Assembly: GCA_964435165.1 (NCBI GenBank)
Contig: CAYSXY010000039.1
Location: forward strand, 1-19,510
DNA length: 19,510 nt
Origin: CAYSXY01 sp964435165
GTDB taxonomy: Bacteria; Pseudomonadota; Alphaproteobacteria; Rickettsiales; RI-342
Direction: 5' to 3'
The notes under the pieces are model-generated. The model searched no databases. It worked only from the letters and a program-made list of their open reading frames with translations, and had not been told where the DNA came from. This document shows, in pieces, positions 1-8,209 of the stretch; positions within the stretch are counted from its first letter, which is position 1; each line of letters starts with the position of its first letter. The position numbers and the translations under genes are program-made.

Positions 1-292
1 TGGCATGTGTGCTGTCTTGCTGTATCACCCGCTCTGCACAGCTAATCATATATAGTGAGACATTGCGCTGCGGGTTCCAAAAGAGTCGTACAAACATATC
101 ACTCAAGGAAAGATGGTCGGGAGGGGGCTGAAAGGGATGCCAGTCACTGGCCACTTCGTGTGATGCATCCAGATAGCGATAATCAATACGCGGCGAGGGA
201 GCGATCTCATCAAAAAACCGCCAGGAAGGAATCAGTGCAGGCAGTAATAAGAGCGCAGAGCGCATCAGAGGGACATGTCGTAAATTGAGCAT
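1..292 (-). CDS. Hypothetical protein, 3' end cut off by window edge
   Basis: An open minus-strand frame enters from the left edge; the N-terminal 97 residues are visible. It begins MLNLRHVPLMRSALLLLPAL, then reads PSWRFFDEIAPSPRIDYRYL and later LFWNPQRNVSLYMISCAERV. A short hydrophobic stretch (about residues 9-20) near the start could be a signal anchor. I chose the ATG at 290-292 because CAGG lies about 7 bases upstream. In-frame ATGs also occur at 325, 352 and 382, with poorer ribosome binding sites; the frame is closed by a stop near 412. The composition (W, F, P, R-rich, with a conserved-looking PSWRFFD and APSPRIDY) looks like real protein, unlike the opposite-strand frame here. I do not recognise the family. 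It diverges from the secreted-protein gene at 526. Confidence 0.6.
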   Translation of the reverse strand, partial: MLNLRHVPLMRSALLLLPALIPSWRFFDEIAPSPRIDYRYLDASHEVASDWHPFQPPPDHLSLSDMFVRLFWNPQRNVSLYMISCAERVIQQDSTHA

Positions 293-525
293 CGCAGACC
301 TGTGTAAGCTGAAAGGACGCGGCATGAGGCATGAGAGTAAGGGCAAAAACATCTCAACAGAGCCTAGAAACCGACACACCATTTGTTCGTTTCGGCTATG
401 ATGATTTTATGCTAAAAGCAAGCGAAGATTAAGCAGGTGTTAAGGCTGTCCTTATACCGTAAAGAATTCGGATCACGATCCGTAGAAGTAAAAAATAAAG
501 AATCAATAACAGGAAGAGACATGCC
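293..525. promoter_or_regulatory. Divergent intergenic region
   Basis: This 233-base gap separates the left-edge minus-strand gene from the plus-strand gene at 526 and must carry both promoters. One clear element is the 6-bp inverted repeat CGGATC-AC-GATCCG at 469-482, about 30 bases before the ribosome binding site of the rightward gene. It could be an operator or a short leader hairpin. I could not assign convincing -35/-10 pairs. Confidence 0.35.
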
Positions 526-990
526 ATGCGCCTTATGCTGAGTTTGTGCATCGGAGGGATGTTGTGCGCCGGGAGTGCACAGGCCTCTTGCGCCTTGCCG
601 GAAGAGAGTGCGGCCCTCAATTCACGTGTATTGCAGACAGAATTAATGGTTGCTGCGCTTAGCTGCGGCAACCGCGAGCAATATAATGATTTTGTCCAGC
701 GCTTTCACCATGTGTTGAAAGACCATGGAGACGCCCTGCGTGGCTATTTTATGCGCACCTATGGCGACGAGGGCGAAGGTGAACTCAATGCATTTATTAC
801 CCGTCTGGCCAATCAGGCATCCAACCGCAGTTTAGAGCGTTCCGAGATAGAATTCTGTCAGAAAGCAGCGATGATCTTTCATGATGTGTTAGAGCAATTG
901 CCCTGGGAATATGCGAGCTACACCACGGATTATCAATTTGCCGACGCGCATGGCATCGAGCGCTGCGACCAATATTACACATTGCGCTAA
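526..990 (+). CDS. Small secreted protein of unknown function
   Basis: The 154-residue product has a signal peptide: a short basic start, the hydrophobic core LMLSLCIGGMLCAGSAQA, and a likely cut after AQA near residue 20. The mature part has cysteines near residues 22, 47, 109 and 147, so periplasmic disulfides are plausible. It is predicted mostly helical, with QTELMVAALSCG and YNDFVQRFHHVL in the first half and aromatic-rich PWEYASYTTDYQF near the end. AGGAAGAG at 511-518 sits 7 bases before the ATG and fixes the start. An ATG at 521 opens only a seven-codon frame. The gene stands alone and ends 25 bases before a strong hairpin shared with the convergent ompA-like gene. It resembles uncharacterised secreted alphaproteobacterial proteins in style, but I assign no function. 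Confidence 0.8.
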   Translation: MRLMLSLCIGGMLCAGSAQASCALPEESAALNSRVLQTELMVAALSCGNREQYNDFVQRFHHVLKDHGDALRGYFMRTYGDEGEGELNAFITRLANQASNRSLERSEIEFCQKAAMIFHDVLEQLPWEYASYTTDYQFADAHGIERCDQYYTLR

Positions 991-1014
991 AACGATCCTG
1001 GCATACGACATAAA

Positions 1015-1044
1015 AAAGGCGTCTCCTGTCGAGGAGACGCCTTT
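1015..1044 (-). terminator. Rho-independent terminator between convergent genes
   Basis: A perfect 12-bp stem, AAAGGCGTCTCC pairing with GGAGACGCCTTT, encloses a 6-base loop. On the minus strand it is followed by a run of six T residues, so it is a strong terminator for the OmpA-type gene that ends at 1071. On the plus strand only three T residues follow (inside the stem arm), so it may also stop, less efficiently, transcripts from the gene ending at 990. Confidence 0.9.
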
Positions 1045-1070
1045 ACGCATATTATTCTATGCTGCCACTA

Positions 1071-2135
1071 TTATTTTTCGACAGGCACGGCATAGACGAT
1101 TTCAACACGGCGGTTCTGGGGCTCACGCACGCCATCTTTGGTTTGCACCAGCGGGTCACGTTCACCTTTCGCATAGATAACAATATCCGACGCATCAATA
1201 CCAAGTTGTGTTAATTGGCGCTTCACTGCCTGAGCGCGACGCTTGGAAAGCCCCATATTATAAGCATCAGAGCCAGAGCGGTCCGCGTGGCCGGTAACTT
1301 CCAGTCTCACCGCCTTGCCGCGCAGCGCGCTTTTTGCCGCCTGGGTAATCACATCACCGGCATCGGAGCGTATATCGGCACGATCCCAGTCAAAAAATAC
1401 CAGATGGGAGCGCGATTTCATTTCATATTCCGGCTCAGCGACCACGCGTTGCACCGGTGCAGGTGTACTGGCGCGGGCCGGGGCCTCCACCACAGGTTCC
1501 GGCGCGCCGAAACTAAAGCGCAACCCGAGGATGAAGGTGCTGTTTTCATAATCGGCATCATAGCTTACACCGTTATCGCCTTCGACTTCCAGGCCGAAGC
1601 TATGCAAATAATTATATTGTGCAAACAGGCTCCACTCATCATCGAATTGATAATCAACGCCTGCGATGGCCTGGGCTGCCAGAGCAGCGTCATCATCGTT
1701 GATGGTAGCCGGGCCGAATGGGCCCGCATTATCAAAATTGACAAAGGCAACCCCGGCACCCGCTCCCAGGTAAGGGGTCCAGTCGGAGCCAGTATGGAAA
1801 TCATACAAGCCGTTGAGCATCACCGTCCAGGCATGCACATCATCGCTGGCAGCATTAATGCTATTAATCTGTTCGATATTGTTATTGCGATAGCCGAACT
1901 CCAGTTCAGTGCGTATACCATTGCCATATTTATAACCAATTGCACCCAGCAGGGCAGCGCCTTCATCAAATTCGGTATCAAAACTGGTGCCGACGCCGTC
2001 AATATCACTGTCATGCAGCAGGCTGAATCCACCGCCCAGGCTGCCATAAAATCCTTCTTGCGTTGCATGGGCAGGCAGCGATACCAGTGCGGTTGACGCA
2101 AAGCCCATCCATAATAGGGTACGAAACTGTTTCAT
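1071..2135 (-). CDS. OmpA-type outer membrane protein with peptidoglycan-binding domain
   Basis: The 354-residue protein anchors the outer membrane to the cell wall. Residues 1-24 are a signal peptide ending PAHA. Residues about 25-208 form an OMP beta-barrel domain with alternating aromatic strands, starting EGFYGSLGGGFSLL and ending FILGLRFSFG. A Pro/Ala-rich linker spans about 211-230. Residues about 243-349 are an OmpA C-terminal domain. It has TGHAD (D285) and LSKRRA (R300), spaced 15 apart like the Asp/Arg pair that holds diaminopimelate in OmpA proteins, and ends NRRVEI. The start is supported by AGGAGAG four bases upstream of the ATG. A promoter-like sequence at 2173-2200 gives the gene its own transcription although it follows the 859-residue gene by 83 bases. 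Length and domain order are normal for the family. Confidence 0.93.
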   Translation of the reverse strand: MKQFRTLLWMGFASTALVSLPAHATQEGFYGSLGGGFSLLHDSDIDGVGTSFDTEFDEGAALLGAIGYKYGNGIRTELEFGYRNNNIEQINSINAASDDVHAWTVMLNGLYDFHTGSDWTPYLGAGAGVAFVNFDNAGPFGPATINDDDAALAAQAIAGVDYQFDDEWSLFAQYNYLHSFGLEVEGDNGVSYDADYENSTFILGLRFSFGAPEPVVEAPARASTPAPVQRVVAEPEYEMKSRSHLVFFDWDRADIRSDAGDVITQAAKSALRGKAVRLEVTGHADRSGSDAYNMGLSKRRAQAVKRQLTQLGIDASDIVIYAKGERDPLVQTKDGVREPQNRRVEIVYAVPVEK

Positions 2136-2172
2136 ATAACTCTCCTGAAACGGATATATTTATTCTTCCGCT

Positions 2173-2200
2173 CTTATAGAAGATTGAGAAAAAAATTCAA
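2173..2200 (-). promoter_or_regulatory. Putative sigma70 promoter of the ompA-like gene
   Basis: On the minus strand TTGAAT (2200-2195) and TATAAG (2178-2173) are separated by 16 bases. Transcription would start near 2166, giving a leader of about 30 bases before the ATG at 2135. The match is good at both hexamers, but it is read by eye only. Confidence 0.5.
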
Positions 2201-2218
2201 AAGGATAATAGGGGGCGC

Positions 2219-4798
2219 TTAAGCGCTGTGCGACTGGCTGGTGATTTCCTGGCGCTGTTGCTCCGTACTCGCAATCACTGCCTGCACGGAGGCAAAGGCA
2301 TCCTGCGCTCGGTGGTGGTGTACGGCCTGGCTGCCGGCGAAGCGCCGCATAAAATCGCGGGTCACGCGGATAACGCCTTCCGGTTCGGGGCTGAAGCGTT
2401 GGCCGATCACATACTCGTCAAATAAGGGGGCCGTGATCGTCTTCAACTGCTCGGCGTGAGCAGAATGATGCGCGTCGATATGAGCCTCCAGTTTTGCCTG
2501 GTAATGATCGGCGATTTCACGATCAATCCGACCGAATAACTGCTGAGTCGCTTCCGGGTCATAGCGGTTGCACTGGCGGTCATTGAGTGCATTTTCGATC
2601 AGATTGGTATCGCCCGCATGCAGATATTTTAGCCCGTCAAAGCGGCGGTCACGCGCCAGCACGAGCTTGGCAGGGTCAATCTCCAGCTGATCGGCATCGC
2701 CGTGCACTGCATCTATTTGCGCGACCAGATAGCTATAGGCCTTGTCAAAGCTCTCGACGGCGAGCGCACGATAATCCCGCTCCAGCAGATCGACATTTTC
2801 CACATAATGCTGAATCATCGCCTTTTCGGTTTCAATTGTTTTGTAGGCCGGTTTGCCAATCTGCTTGGCGGAAGCATAGAACCCGTAGGCAAAGCCAATA
2901 CGCACCACAAATTGCGATACACCATCCGACAATTTAACCACCGGGCTGACGAGTGTTTGCAGCCCTTTGGCAACACCGCGCTGAAGATCGCCATAACGCA
3001 CGGTTAGCCAGTCAAATGGCCCGCGTATTTTGAGGTTATGTTCTTCCTGGGCACGCAATTGATCCGCCAACTGCTTGCCAAGCTCGCCGCCTTCGGCTTC
3101 TCGTGCGCGGATTTCTTTCTTAATTTCTACACGTTGCTGACTGCGAGACATGGCATAATGTCCACCTGTGAGCATTAAGGTAGCAGGAGCGACAACGGCG
3201 ATATCTTCCTTGACGAAGGAGAGTATTTTGCTTGCATAATGATGTGAGAAAATATCGCGCAATTCCTGTTGGCTCGCGCCTTCCTTTTTCTTTTGTGCAA
3301 GGTAGGTTTCGGCTTCCTGGATATATTCACCAAACTGCTGCATGGATTTCTGCTGTTGTTTGGTAGGCCACCAGCCGGTCGCTTTGGAGTCCAAATACAT
3401 ATCGGCGCCGATATTAAAGGCGGTAAAGGCTCCGGCAATCTGAATGGCCGGGAAGATATAGCGACTATCAACTCCCCAGCGTTTATCATGCATAAAATCA
3501 AAGGATTCATCGATGCCTAAAATGGCGGCTAACGTGTTGCCGCCGCTCTCGACCGATTGACCCCAATAATGTTTGACAAAAGAATAAGCAGGAATAACTA
3601 GAAAAACGGCGGCAAATGGCCCGGCCAGTAAGTGCCCCCAATCTTCTGCGGCATCTGCCGGAGTGCGCGTCACTTTCTCAGTTGTGCCATCCTCTTTCGT
3701 CACGGTTTTGAGTATAGCTGAATGTTCTTCTCCTGCCGTGACGGTCTGATCATAAAGATCGCGTCCCGCTTTAGCAAGGCGCAGCATGGAGAAACGACTG
3801 GCCATGAGAAAGGCGGCAGCAATCCATGGGCCATTAATATCATATTTGCTTTGCGTGGCCTGATCAATGAGGCCCAGCCCGGCTTTGTTCAGCGCCCCAA
3901 TGGTTTTGCCGACAGCAGAGTCAGGCAGCGCATGAACAAGTGGTGCGGCCACTGGCTCGCCTTTGATGTAACTTTGATGTGCTTCCGGTGTTTTATACTG
4001 CCCAACCATAAAATCCGGGACGGTATATCCTATGTCTAATGCCTCCAGCTTATCGGCCAGCGGTTGCATCAGGCGAATCATATTCAGTGTGAGATGGGAT
4101 TGCTCGAAAGCCGCCCGGTCAGCATCGGTCAACTCCGGCAGGCGGGCATGAATATAATCACGCAATAAGGGGGAAATATTGCAATAACCTTCACGATTTT
4201 TGCTGATATACATATGCCGAATATCATGGGCCATGGCCTTTGCCAGAATCAGCGTGGCCTGATCGACTTTTTCTCCTTGAACAAAGCGTTCATGCAGTTC
4301 CGGAAATTTTGGCTTGCCGGCCAATCCTGGCGGAATCGGCTTGCCCTTTTGGATATCGGGCTGTTTTAGCCGTCCTTCATAGAGATGGCCAAAGGCATCC
4401 AACATATCCTGTGTGATAAATTCACCTGCTTCAAAGCGATCATCAACAAAGGGATATTTTTTACGCTTGATATCGTCTTCCGGTAGGTTAGCAATCTCTT
4501 CCGGCACCTTATCACCATGGTTCTTCGGCAATAATTTGGTCCAAAGATAATGCATGCTCGCATATAAGGGTGCGCCAATAGCAAAGACGGGAAGTGGCCG
4601 AACAATCCACTGCTTCCAGACAGGCAATTCTTCAATAGGCTTGTCAAACCCCAGCGCATGGAGCGCAGGTTTAGCGCGCATAAGCAAACGCTCCGCCGGG
4701 CCGGGTTCCGGGCGGGTTGGGCTGGACGCGCTCGCTGCATCCTGGCGGATCGCCACAGCGTCCGTCTGTGTTTTATCATCTGGCGTGTTCAAAGCCAT
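2219..4798 (-). CDS. Large membrane-associated protein of unknown function (859 aa)
   Basis: I do not recognise this family. The product is rich in charged residues and helices, with about six hydrophobic segments near residues 67-87, 322-340, 388-410, 447-467, 532-550 and 626-645. There is no N-terminal signal peptide. The first 35 residues are polar and Ala/Ser/Pro-rich, so an inner-membrane location with large cytoplasmic parts is likely. Residues 480-525 and 553-592 look like charged helices or coiled coil. The last 200 residues are soluble, helical and His-rich (for example HIDAHHSAHAEQ). A cytochrome-like CXXCH motif, Walker motifs and protease signatures are absent. TTAGG lies about 5-6 bases upstream of the ATG. 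The gene precedes ompA by 83 bases, but ompA has its own promoter. No frameshift or truncation is visible. Confidence 0.85.
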   Translation of the reverse strand: MALNTPDDKTQTDAVAIRQDAASASSPTRPEPGPAERLLMRAKPALHALGFDKPIEELPVWKQWIVRPLPVFAIGAPLYASMHYLWTKLLPKNHGDKVPEEIANLPEDDIKRKKYPFVDDRFEAGEFITQDMLDAFGHLYEGRLKQPDIQKGKPIPPGLAGKPKFPELHERFVQGEKVDQATLILAKAMAHDIRHMYISKNREGYCNISPLLRDYIHARLPELTDADRAAFEQSHLTLNMIRLMQPLADKLEALDIGYTVPDFMVGQYKTPEAHQSYIKGEPVAAPLVHALPDSAVGKTIGALNKAGLGLIDQATQSKYDINGPWIAAAFLMASRFSMLRLAKAGRDLYDQTVTAGEEHSAILKTVTKEDGTTEKVTRTPADAAEDWGHLLAGPFAAVFLVIPAYSFVKHYWGQSVESGGNTLAAILGIDESFDFMHDKRWGVDSRYIFPAIQIAGAFTAFNIGADMYLDSKATGWWPTKQQQKSMQQFGEYIQEAETYLAQKKKEGASQQELRDIFSHHYASKILSFVKEDIAVVAPATLMLTGGHYAMSRSQQRVEIKKEIRAREAEGGELGKQLADQLRAQEEHNLKIRGPFDWLTVRYGDLQRGVAKGLQTLVSPVVKLSDGVSQFVVRIGFAYGFYASAKQIGKPAYKTIETEKAMIQHYVENVDLLERDYRALAVESFDKAYSYLVAQIDAVHGDADQLEIDPAKLVLARDRRFDGLKYLHAGDTNLIENALNDRQCNRYDPEATQQLFGRIDREIADHYQAKLEAHIDAHHSAHAEQLKTITAPLFDEYVIGQRFSPEPEGVIRVTRDFMRRFAGSQAVHHHRAQDAFASVQAVIASTEQQRQEITSQSHSA

Positions 4799-5197
4799 CT
4801 TTGCCTAATTATAATTAACCATTATCCAGTATAGGGTGCGCATGTTACATTTTCTTTAAATCGGTGCGTTTTTTCTTTTTTATTCAGTTAATTAGACGCG
4901 ATTGAAAGTAATTATGCCGTTATTGTTTTTGCGCGCCGCAATAAGGTTTTGTACAAGAAAATAATTAACAATAATTAAATTGTTGAGGGCTAACTGCTTC
5001 AAATTTAGGCATATCACGCGATGAATAGCTGGCAAATAGAGCCAATGTTGCGGCGCAATACTAAAATAAAACAGAATTTCGGAATCCGATAACAGGTATT
5101 CGGCGCATGAGCCGCCAAAAAAACGCGCAGGCGGTTGTGCTCGGGAGCATGCCGTCTTATCTAAACGCTGTGTCATCGACAGGAAATGGAGTCATGC
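4799..5197. promoter_or_regulatory. AT-rich divergent intergenic region
   Basis: About 400 bases without a credible gene separate two divergent genes. The left half is AT-rich with runs of T and A. A TATACT hexamer on the minus strand near 4832 could be a -10 for the 859-residue gene, but I see no convincing -35. The right half, just before the DUF445 gene, is GC-richer. It contains GCCGCC at 5111-5116 facing GGCGG at 5130-5134, and a small hairpin TGCTC-GG-GAGCA at 5138-5149. These could fold in the leader transcript. Nothing else was identified. Confidence 0.4.
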
Positions 5198-5896
5198 ATG
5201 TATAAAAGCCTGATCACGAATCTGATAGCGCTTTGCGTGTTGTTGCTGGGGATGCTACCTCATCCGTATCAGGCATTATGCTTCACCGCCGGGGCGTTCG
5301 CTCTGTCCGGTGCACTCACCAACTGGCTGGCCGTACATATGCTCTTCGAGCGTGTGCCGCTGCTCTATGGTTCCGGTATTATTCCCAATCGTTTCGAGGA
5401 ATTTAAGACGGCGATTCGCCAGCTCATCATCCGTGAGTTTTTTAACAGAGAACATATTGAGCGTTTTTTCATTCATGAGATGGCCAGCCTTTCACCGGAA
5501 CAATTGTGCGATAAGGTGAATTATGATCAGCTATTCGATGGGCTGGTCGATGCGATTACGCAGTCATCGTTGGGGAGTATGCTTAGTTTGGTAGGTGGTG
5601 CAGGTGCACTGGAGCCACTACGCGAACCGGTCAAAGAAAAGCTACAAAGCATTGTGAAAGACTTAGCCGCCCAGCATAGCGGTACTGATGACGGTCATAC
5701 GCTCATTGACACGCTGACGCAGAAAGTGACAACCATCATTGATACGCGGTTGGACGAATTGAGTCCGGAGCAGGTCAAGCAGATCGTGCAGCACATGATA
5801 CGCCGTCATTTAGGCTGGCTTGTGGTCTGGGGCGGCGTGTTCGGTGGGCTGATCGGCGTGATCGTTGCGCTGTATCAGGGAGCGGGCGGCGCATAA
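5198..5896 (+). CDS. DUF445 family inner-membrane protein
   Basis: The protein (232 residues from this start) matches the DUF445 (YheB/YjiN-like) pattern. It has an N-terminal membrane segment (MYKSLITNLIALCVLLLGM), then the conserved second segment with GALTNWLAVHMLFERVP and a following GSGIIPNR. A charged helical middle carries an amphipathic FFNREHIERFF region. A C-terminal membrane helix, LVVWGGVFGGLIGVIVALY, completes it. DUF445 proteins are membrane proteins of uncertain role. I chose the ATG at 5198 because GGAG sits 6 bases upstream. The ATG at 5186 has AGGA only one base away, so it is a poor start. The 3' end overlaps the convergent lipoprotein gene by 22 bases. The gene is shorter than the large DUF445 proteins of about 400 residues but similar to the compact type. 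Confidence 0.85.
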   Translation: MYKSLITNLIALCVLLLGMLPHPYQALCFTAGAFALSGALTNWLAVHMLFERVPLLYGSGIIPNRFEEFKTAIRQLIIREFFNREHIERFFIHEMASLSPEQLCDKVNYDQLFDGLVDAITQSSLGSMLSLVGGAGALEPLREPVKEKLQSIVKDLAAQHSGTDDGHTLIDTLTQKVTTIIDTRLDELSPEQVKQIVQHMIRRHLGWLVVWGGVFGGLIGVIVALYQGAGGA

Positions 5897-6363
5897 TTCG
5901 GAATAATGCGCGAGCGACCGCGCTGGCCTTTAATGACAAACACGCGCTGCCCTGGCGTAAAGGACGGTTCCAGCCCTTGTACCACAGTGAGCAACTGGCC
6001 GTTATCTAGCTGAACAATATATTCCAGTGCATTTTGTTTACTAAGCTCTTGCTCGGCATAGGCTCCTGCGGCAGCGCCGGCCACGGCACCAAGAGCAGTC
6101 ATGGCATAGTTCCCTTTGCCTTTACCCAGCGTACTGCCACCAATACCCCCAAGCACGCCACCGGCCAGAACGCCTGTATTATTATCTCTCAATTCATCAG
6201 AGCCCTGCACCATCACCTGCCGTACACTGGCAATCGTACCGGCAAAAGTCTCCGATGCCTCGCCAACATGCTGATTGGTATAGGTGTTGGGAGAGATTTG
6301 CTTGGCGCAAGCCCCTAATAGAAAGAGGGCGGGAATCATGAATAGGGCTGAGGCACGGCGCAT
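5875..6363 (-). CDS. Glycine-zipper outer-membrane lipoprotein (SlyB/Pcp-like)
   Basis: The 162-residue product is a lipoprotein. It starts MRRASALFMIPALF and has the lipobox LLGAC with the lipidated cysteine at residue 19. The residue after it is Ala, so transport to the outer membrane is expected. The middle holds a glycine-zipper 2TM-type segment, VLAGGVLGGIGGSTLGKG followed by AMTALGAVAGAAAGAYAEQ. The C-terminal part, with YIVQLDNGQ and FTPGQRVFVIKG, is the small beta domain typical of SlyB/Pcp-like lipoproteins linked to envelope integrity. I placed the start at the ATG at 6363 because GGAG lies 6 bases upstream. An in-frame TTG 12 bases earlier overlaps this ribosome binding site and is unlikely. 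A promoter at 6392-6419 serves it. Its last 22 bases overlap the convergent DUF445 gene. Confidence 0.88.
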   Translation of the reverse strand: MRRASALFMIPALFLLGACAKQISPNTYTNQHVGEASETFAGTIASVRQVMVQGSDELRDNNTGVLAGGVLGGIGGSTLGKGKGNYAMTALGAVAGAAAGAYAEQELSKQNALEYIVQLDNGQLLTVVQGLEPSFTPGQRVFVIKGQRGRSRIIPNYAPPAP

Positions 6364-6391
6364 AGAACTCTCCAATAACTATCATAGGTTA

Positions 6392-6419
6392 AGTATAGCG
6401 ACCAATAGGCGAATGCCAA
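6392..6419 (-). promoter_or_regulatory. Putative sigma70 promoter of the lipoprotein gene
   Basis: Minus-strand TTGGCA (6419-6414) and TATACT (6397-6392) are 16 bases apart. A start near 6385 gives a leader of about 22 bases. It lies between ruvB and the lipoprotein gene, so the lipoprotein can be expressed independently of the ruv genes. Confidence 0.55.
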
Positions 6420-6434
6420 GTGAGAAGAGCCTAT

Positions 6435-7490
6435 CTATACAGCATCAAATAAGGATGTCTCTTTTGGCTGTTCATGCGCCGGTGGTTCCAGGCCTAAATG
6501 CTCGTAACCACGTCGGGTAAGCAATCGTCCTCGCGGGGTGCGTTGAATAAACCCAAGCTGCATGAGGTAAGGCTCAATCGTCTCTTCAATCGCATCGCGT
6601 TGTTCTGATAAGGCGGCAGCCAGTGTTTCCACTCCAACCGGGCCACCATGATAAAACTCTGCCATAATCCCCATATAGCGTCGGTCAGCACTATCTAATC
6701 CTCTGCCATCCACTTCCAGGCGCTGCAATGCACGGTCAGCCACTCCGGCATCGATAATCTCGGCCTGTTCCATATCCGCGACATCGCGCACCCGGCGCAG
6801 CAGACGCATCGCAATGCGCGGCGTACCACGCGAGCGGCGGGCGATTTCCAGTGACCCTTCCGGGCTGAGTCGCATATCCAGCAACGTGGCTCCGCGCTCA
6901 ATCACGACCTGTAGCTCATCAACGCTATAGAAGCGTAGCCGCAGTGGGATGCCAAACCGGTCCCGCAGCGGATTGGAGATCAGGCCCAACCTTGTAGTCG
7001 CACCGGTCAGGGTAAAGCGCGGCAGGTCGATCCGCACGGATCGTGCTGCCGGGCCTTCGCCGATCATTAAATCGAGCTTGTAATCCTCCATCGCCGGGTA
7101 GAGAATTTCCTCTACTGATGGATTCAAACGGTGAATTTCGTCAATAAACAGCACATCGCCCGGGCCGAGATTGGTCAGCAAGGCGGCAAGATCTCCGGCC
7201 TTGGTAAGAATTGGCCCAGAGGTGGCATAAAATTGCACCCCAAGTTCACGCGCCACAATCTGCGCTAAGGTTGTTTTGCCAAGGCCCGGAGGGCCATGAA
7301 ATAACACATGATCAAGCGCCTCACTGCGCTTGCGTGCCGCGCCGACAAAAATCGCCAGGCTGTCGCATACTTCTCGCTGACCGGTAAAATCATCAAGCGA
7401 AAGCGGGCGTAAGGTTGTCTCTCCCCCATCTTCCGCTAACCGCTCTCCGCGCATTTGCGGCGCGGCATCGGTAGGCATCGTGCTGTTCAT
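6435..7490 (-). CDS. ruvB: Holliday junction branch migration ATPase RuvB
   Basis: RuvB is the hexameric AAA+ motor that drives branch migration of Holliday junctions together with RuvA. The 351 residues include an N-terminal RPLSLDDFTGQ entry motif, Walker A GPPGLGKTT at 66-74, Walker B FIDEIHRLNP with DEIH at 117-120, the sensor motif GATTR at 163-167, and LRDRFG at 175-180, which carries the arginine-finger region. The winged-helix C-terminal domain includes GPVGVETLAAALSE and GFIQRTPRGR. Length is normal. The ATG is 3 bases after the ruvA stop, so translation is probably coupled. ruvC, ruvA and ruvB lie in the same order and strand, giving the complete resolvasome. Confidence 0.98.
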   Translation of the reverse strand: MNSTMPTDAAPQMRGERLAEDGGETTLRPLSLDDFTGQREVCDSLAIFVGAARKRSEALDHVLFHGPPGLGKTTLAQIVARELGVQFYATSGPILTKAGDLAALLTNLGPGDVLFIDEIHRLNPSVEEILYPAMEDYKLDLMIGEGPAARSVRIDLPRFTLTGATTRLGLISNPLRDRFGIPLRLRFYSVDELQVVIERGATLLDMRLSPEGSLEIARRSRGTPRIAMRLLRRVRDVADMEQAEIIDAGVADRALQRLEVDGRGLDSADRRYMGIMAEFYHGGPVGVETLAAALSEQRDAIEETIEPYLMQLGFIQRTPRGRLLTRRGYEHLGLEPPAHEQPKETSLFDAV

Positions 7491-7493
7491 CCC

Positions 7494-8162
7494 TTACCCC
7501 GCACTCAACTGTTTCAGGGCCAGTGGAATGACCGTCTCAACGGTGGCATCCTCCGGCAGGCTGCGCTGCAGGCTAGCCACGGTGGTAAAGGCCTCGGACT
7601 GGCCATAACCCAGATGAACCAGGGCCGAGACGGCATCCTGCAGCAGGTCGGGTGATGCATCAGTCGGAGCAATGGATGCCCCTTTATCATCATTGGCCGG
7701 GGCAGTCGTTTGTTGCGATGGTGCGACGAGCTGTGAGGACACATGCTGCGACAGGGCAATGCCGGGAGCCTTGTCTTTCAACTCAGTCAAAATACGTGCG
7801 GCCAGTTTTGGCCCAACGCCCTTGGCCCGGCAAAGCGCCGTTTTATCTTGCGCGGCAATGATGGTTGCCAATTCCTGTGGGGTAAAGCTGGAGAGCAATG
7901 CAAGCGCCATTTTAGCAGCTACCCCCTGCACGGTAATGAGCAGCCGGAACCATGCTTGCTCCTGCTGTGATGTAAACCCGTAAAGAGTGATCGCATCTTC
8001 GCGCACCTGTGTCTCAATCCACAGCGTGACAGTCTCACCAGCCGCAGGCAACTGGCGCAGATTGCGCTGCGTTGCATAGATGACATAACCCACCCCGCCG
8101 ACATCTATGAGCAGATAGTCGTCAGCGATGAGGTCAATCATGCCGCGTAATTTGCCGATCAT
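7494..8162 (-). CDS. ruvA: Holliday junction DNA-binding protein RuvA
   Basis: RuvA binds four-way junctions as a tetramer and loads RuvB. The 222 residues show the N-terminal OB-fold domain (MIGKLRGMI to about residue 62, with GVGYVIYA). Two helix-hairpin-helix motifs follow: VQGVAAKMALALL near 78-90 and AKGVGPKLAARIL near 113-125. A flexible Ala/Thr/Pro linker spans about 135-170. The small C-terminal domain III (about 171-220, LLQDAVSALVHLGYG) contacts RuvB. GGA lies 7 bases before the ATG. A 47-base gap with a 5-bp hairpin (8198-8210, overlapping the ruvC stop) separates it from ruvC. ruvB begins 3 bases after its stop codon. Confidence 0.97.
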   Translation of the reverse strand: MIGKLRGMIDLIADDYLLIDVGGVGYVIYATQRNLRQLPAAGETVTLWIETQVREDAITLYGFTSQQEQAWFRLLITVQGVAAKMALALLSSFTPQELATIIAAQDKTALCRAKGVGPKLAARILTELKDKAPGIALSQHVSSQLVAPSQQTTAPANDDKGASIAPTDASPDLLQDAVSALVHLGYGQSEAFTTVASLQRSLPEDATVETVIPLALKQLSAG

Positions 8163-8209
8163 AACATTTCCATATGAAGTAAATGATCTACCATACTGCG
8201 CTAGCAGCG

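Noticed and set aside
55..288. Plus-strand open frame of 77 codons at the left edge
   Set aside because: It is antisense to the better-supported minus-strand gene, has no ribosome binding site, and its composition is not protein-like.
1215..2096. Long plus-strand frame of 293 codons
   Set aside because: It lies wholly antisense to the clear OmpA-type gene and has no recognisable domain; it is a codon-bias shadow.
4892..5176. Minus-strand frame of 94 codons in the intergenic region
   Set aside because: There is no good ribosome binding site, the composition is random-looking and AT-driven, and it runs through the DUF445 gene leader.
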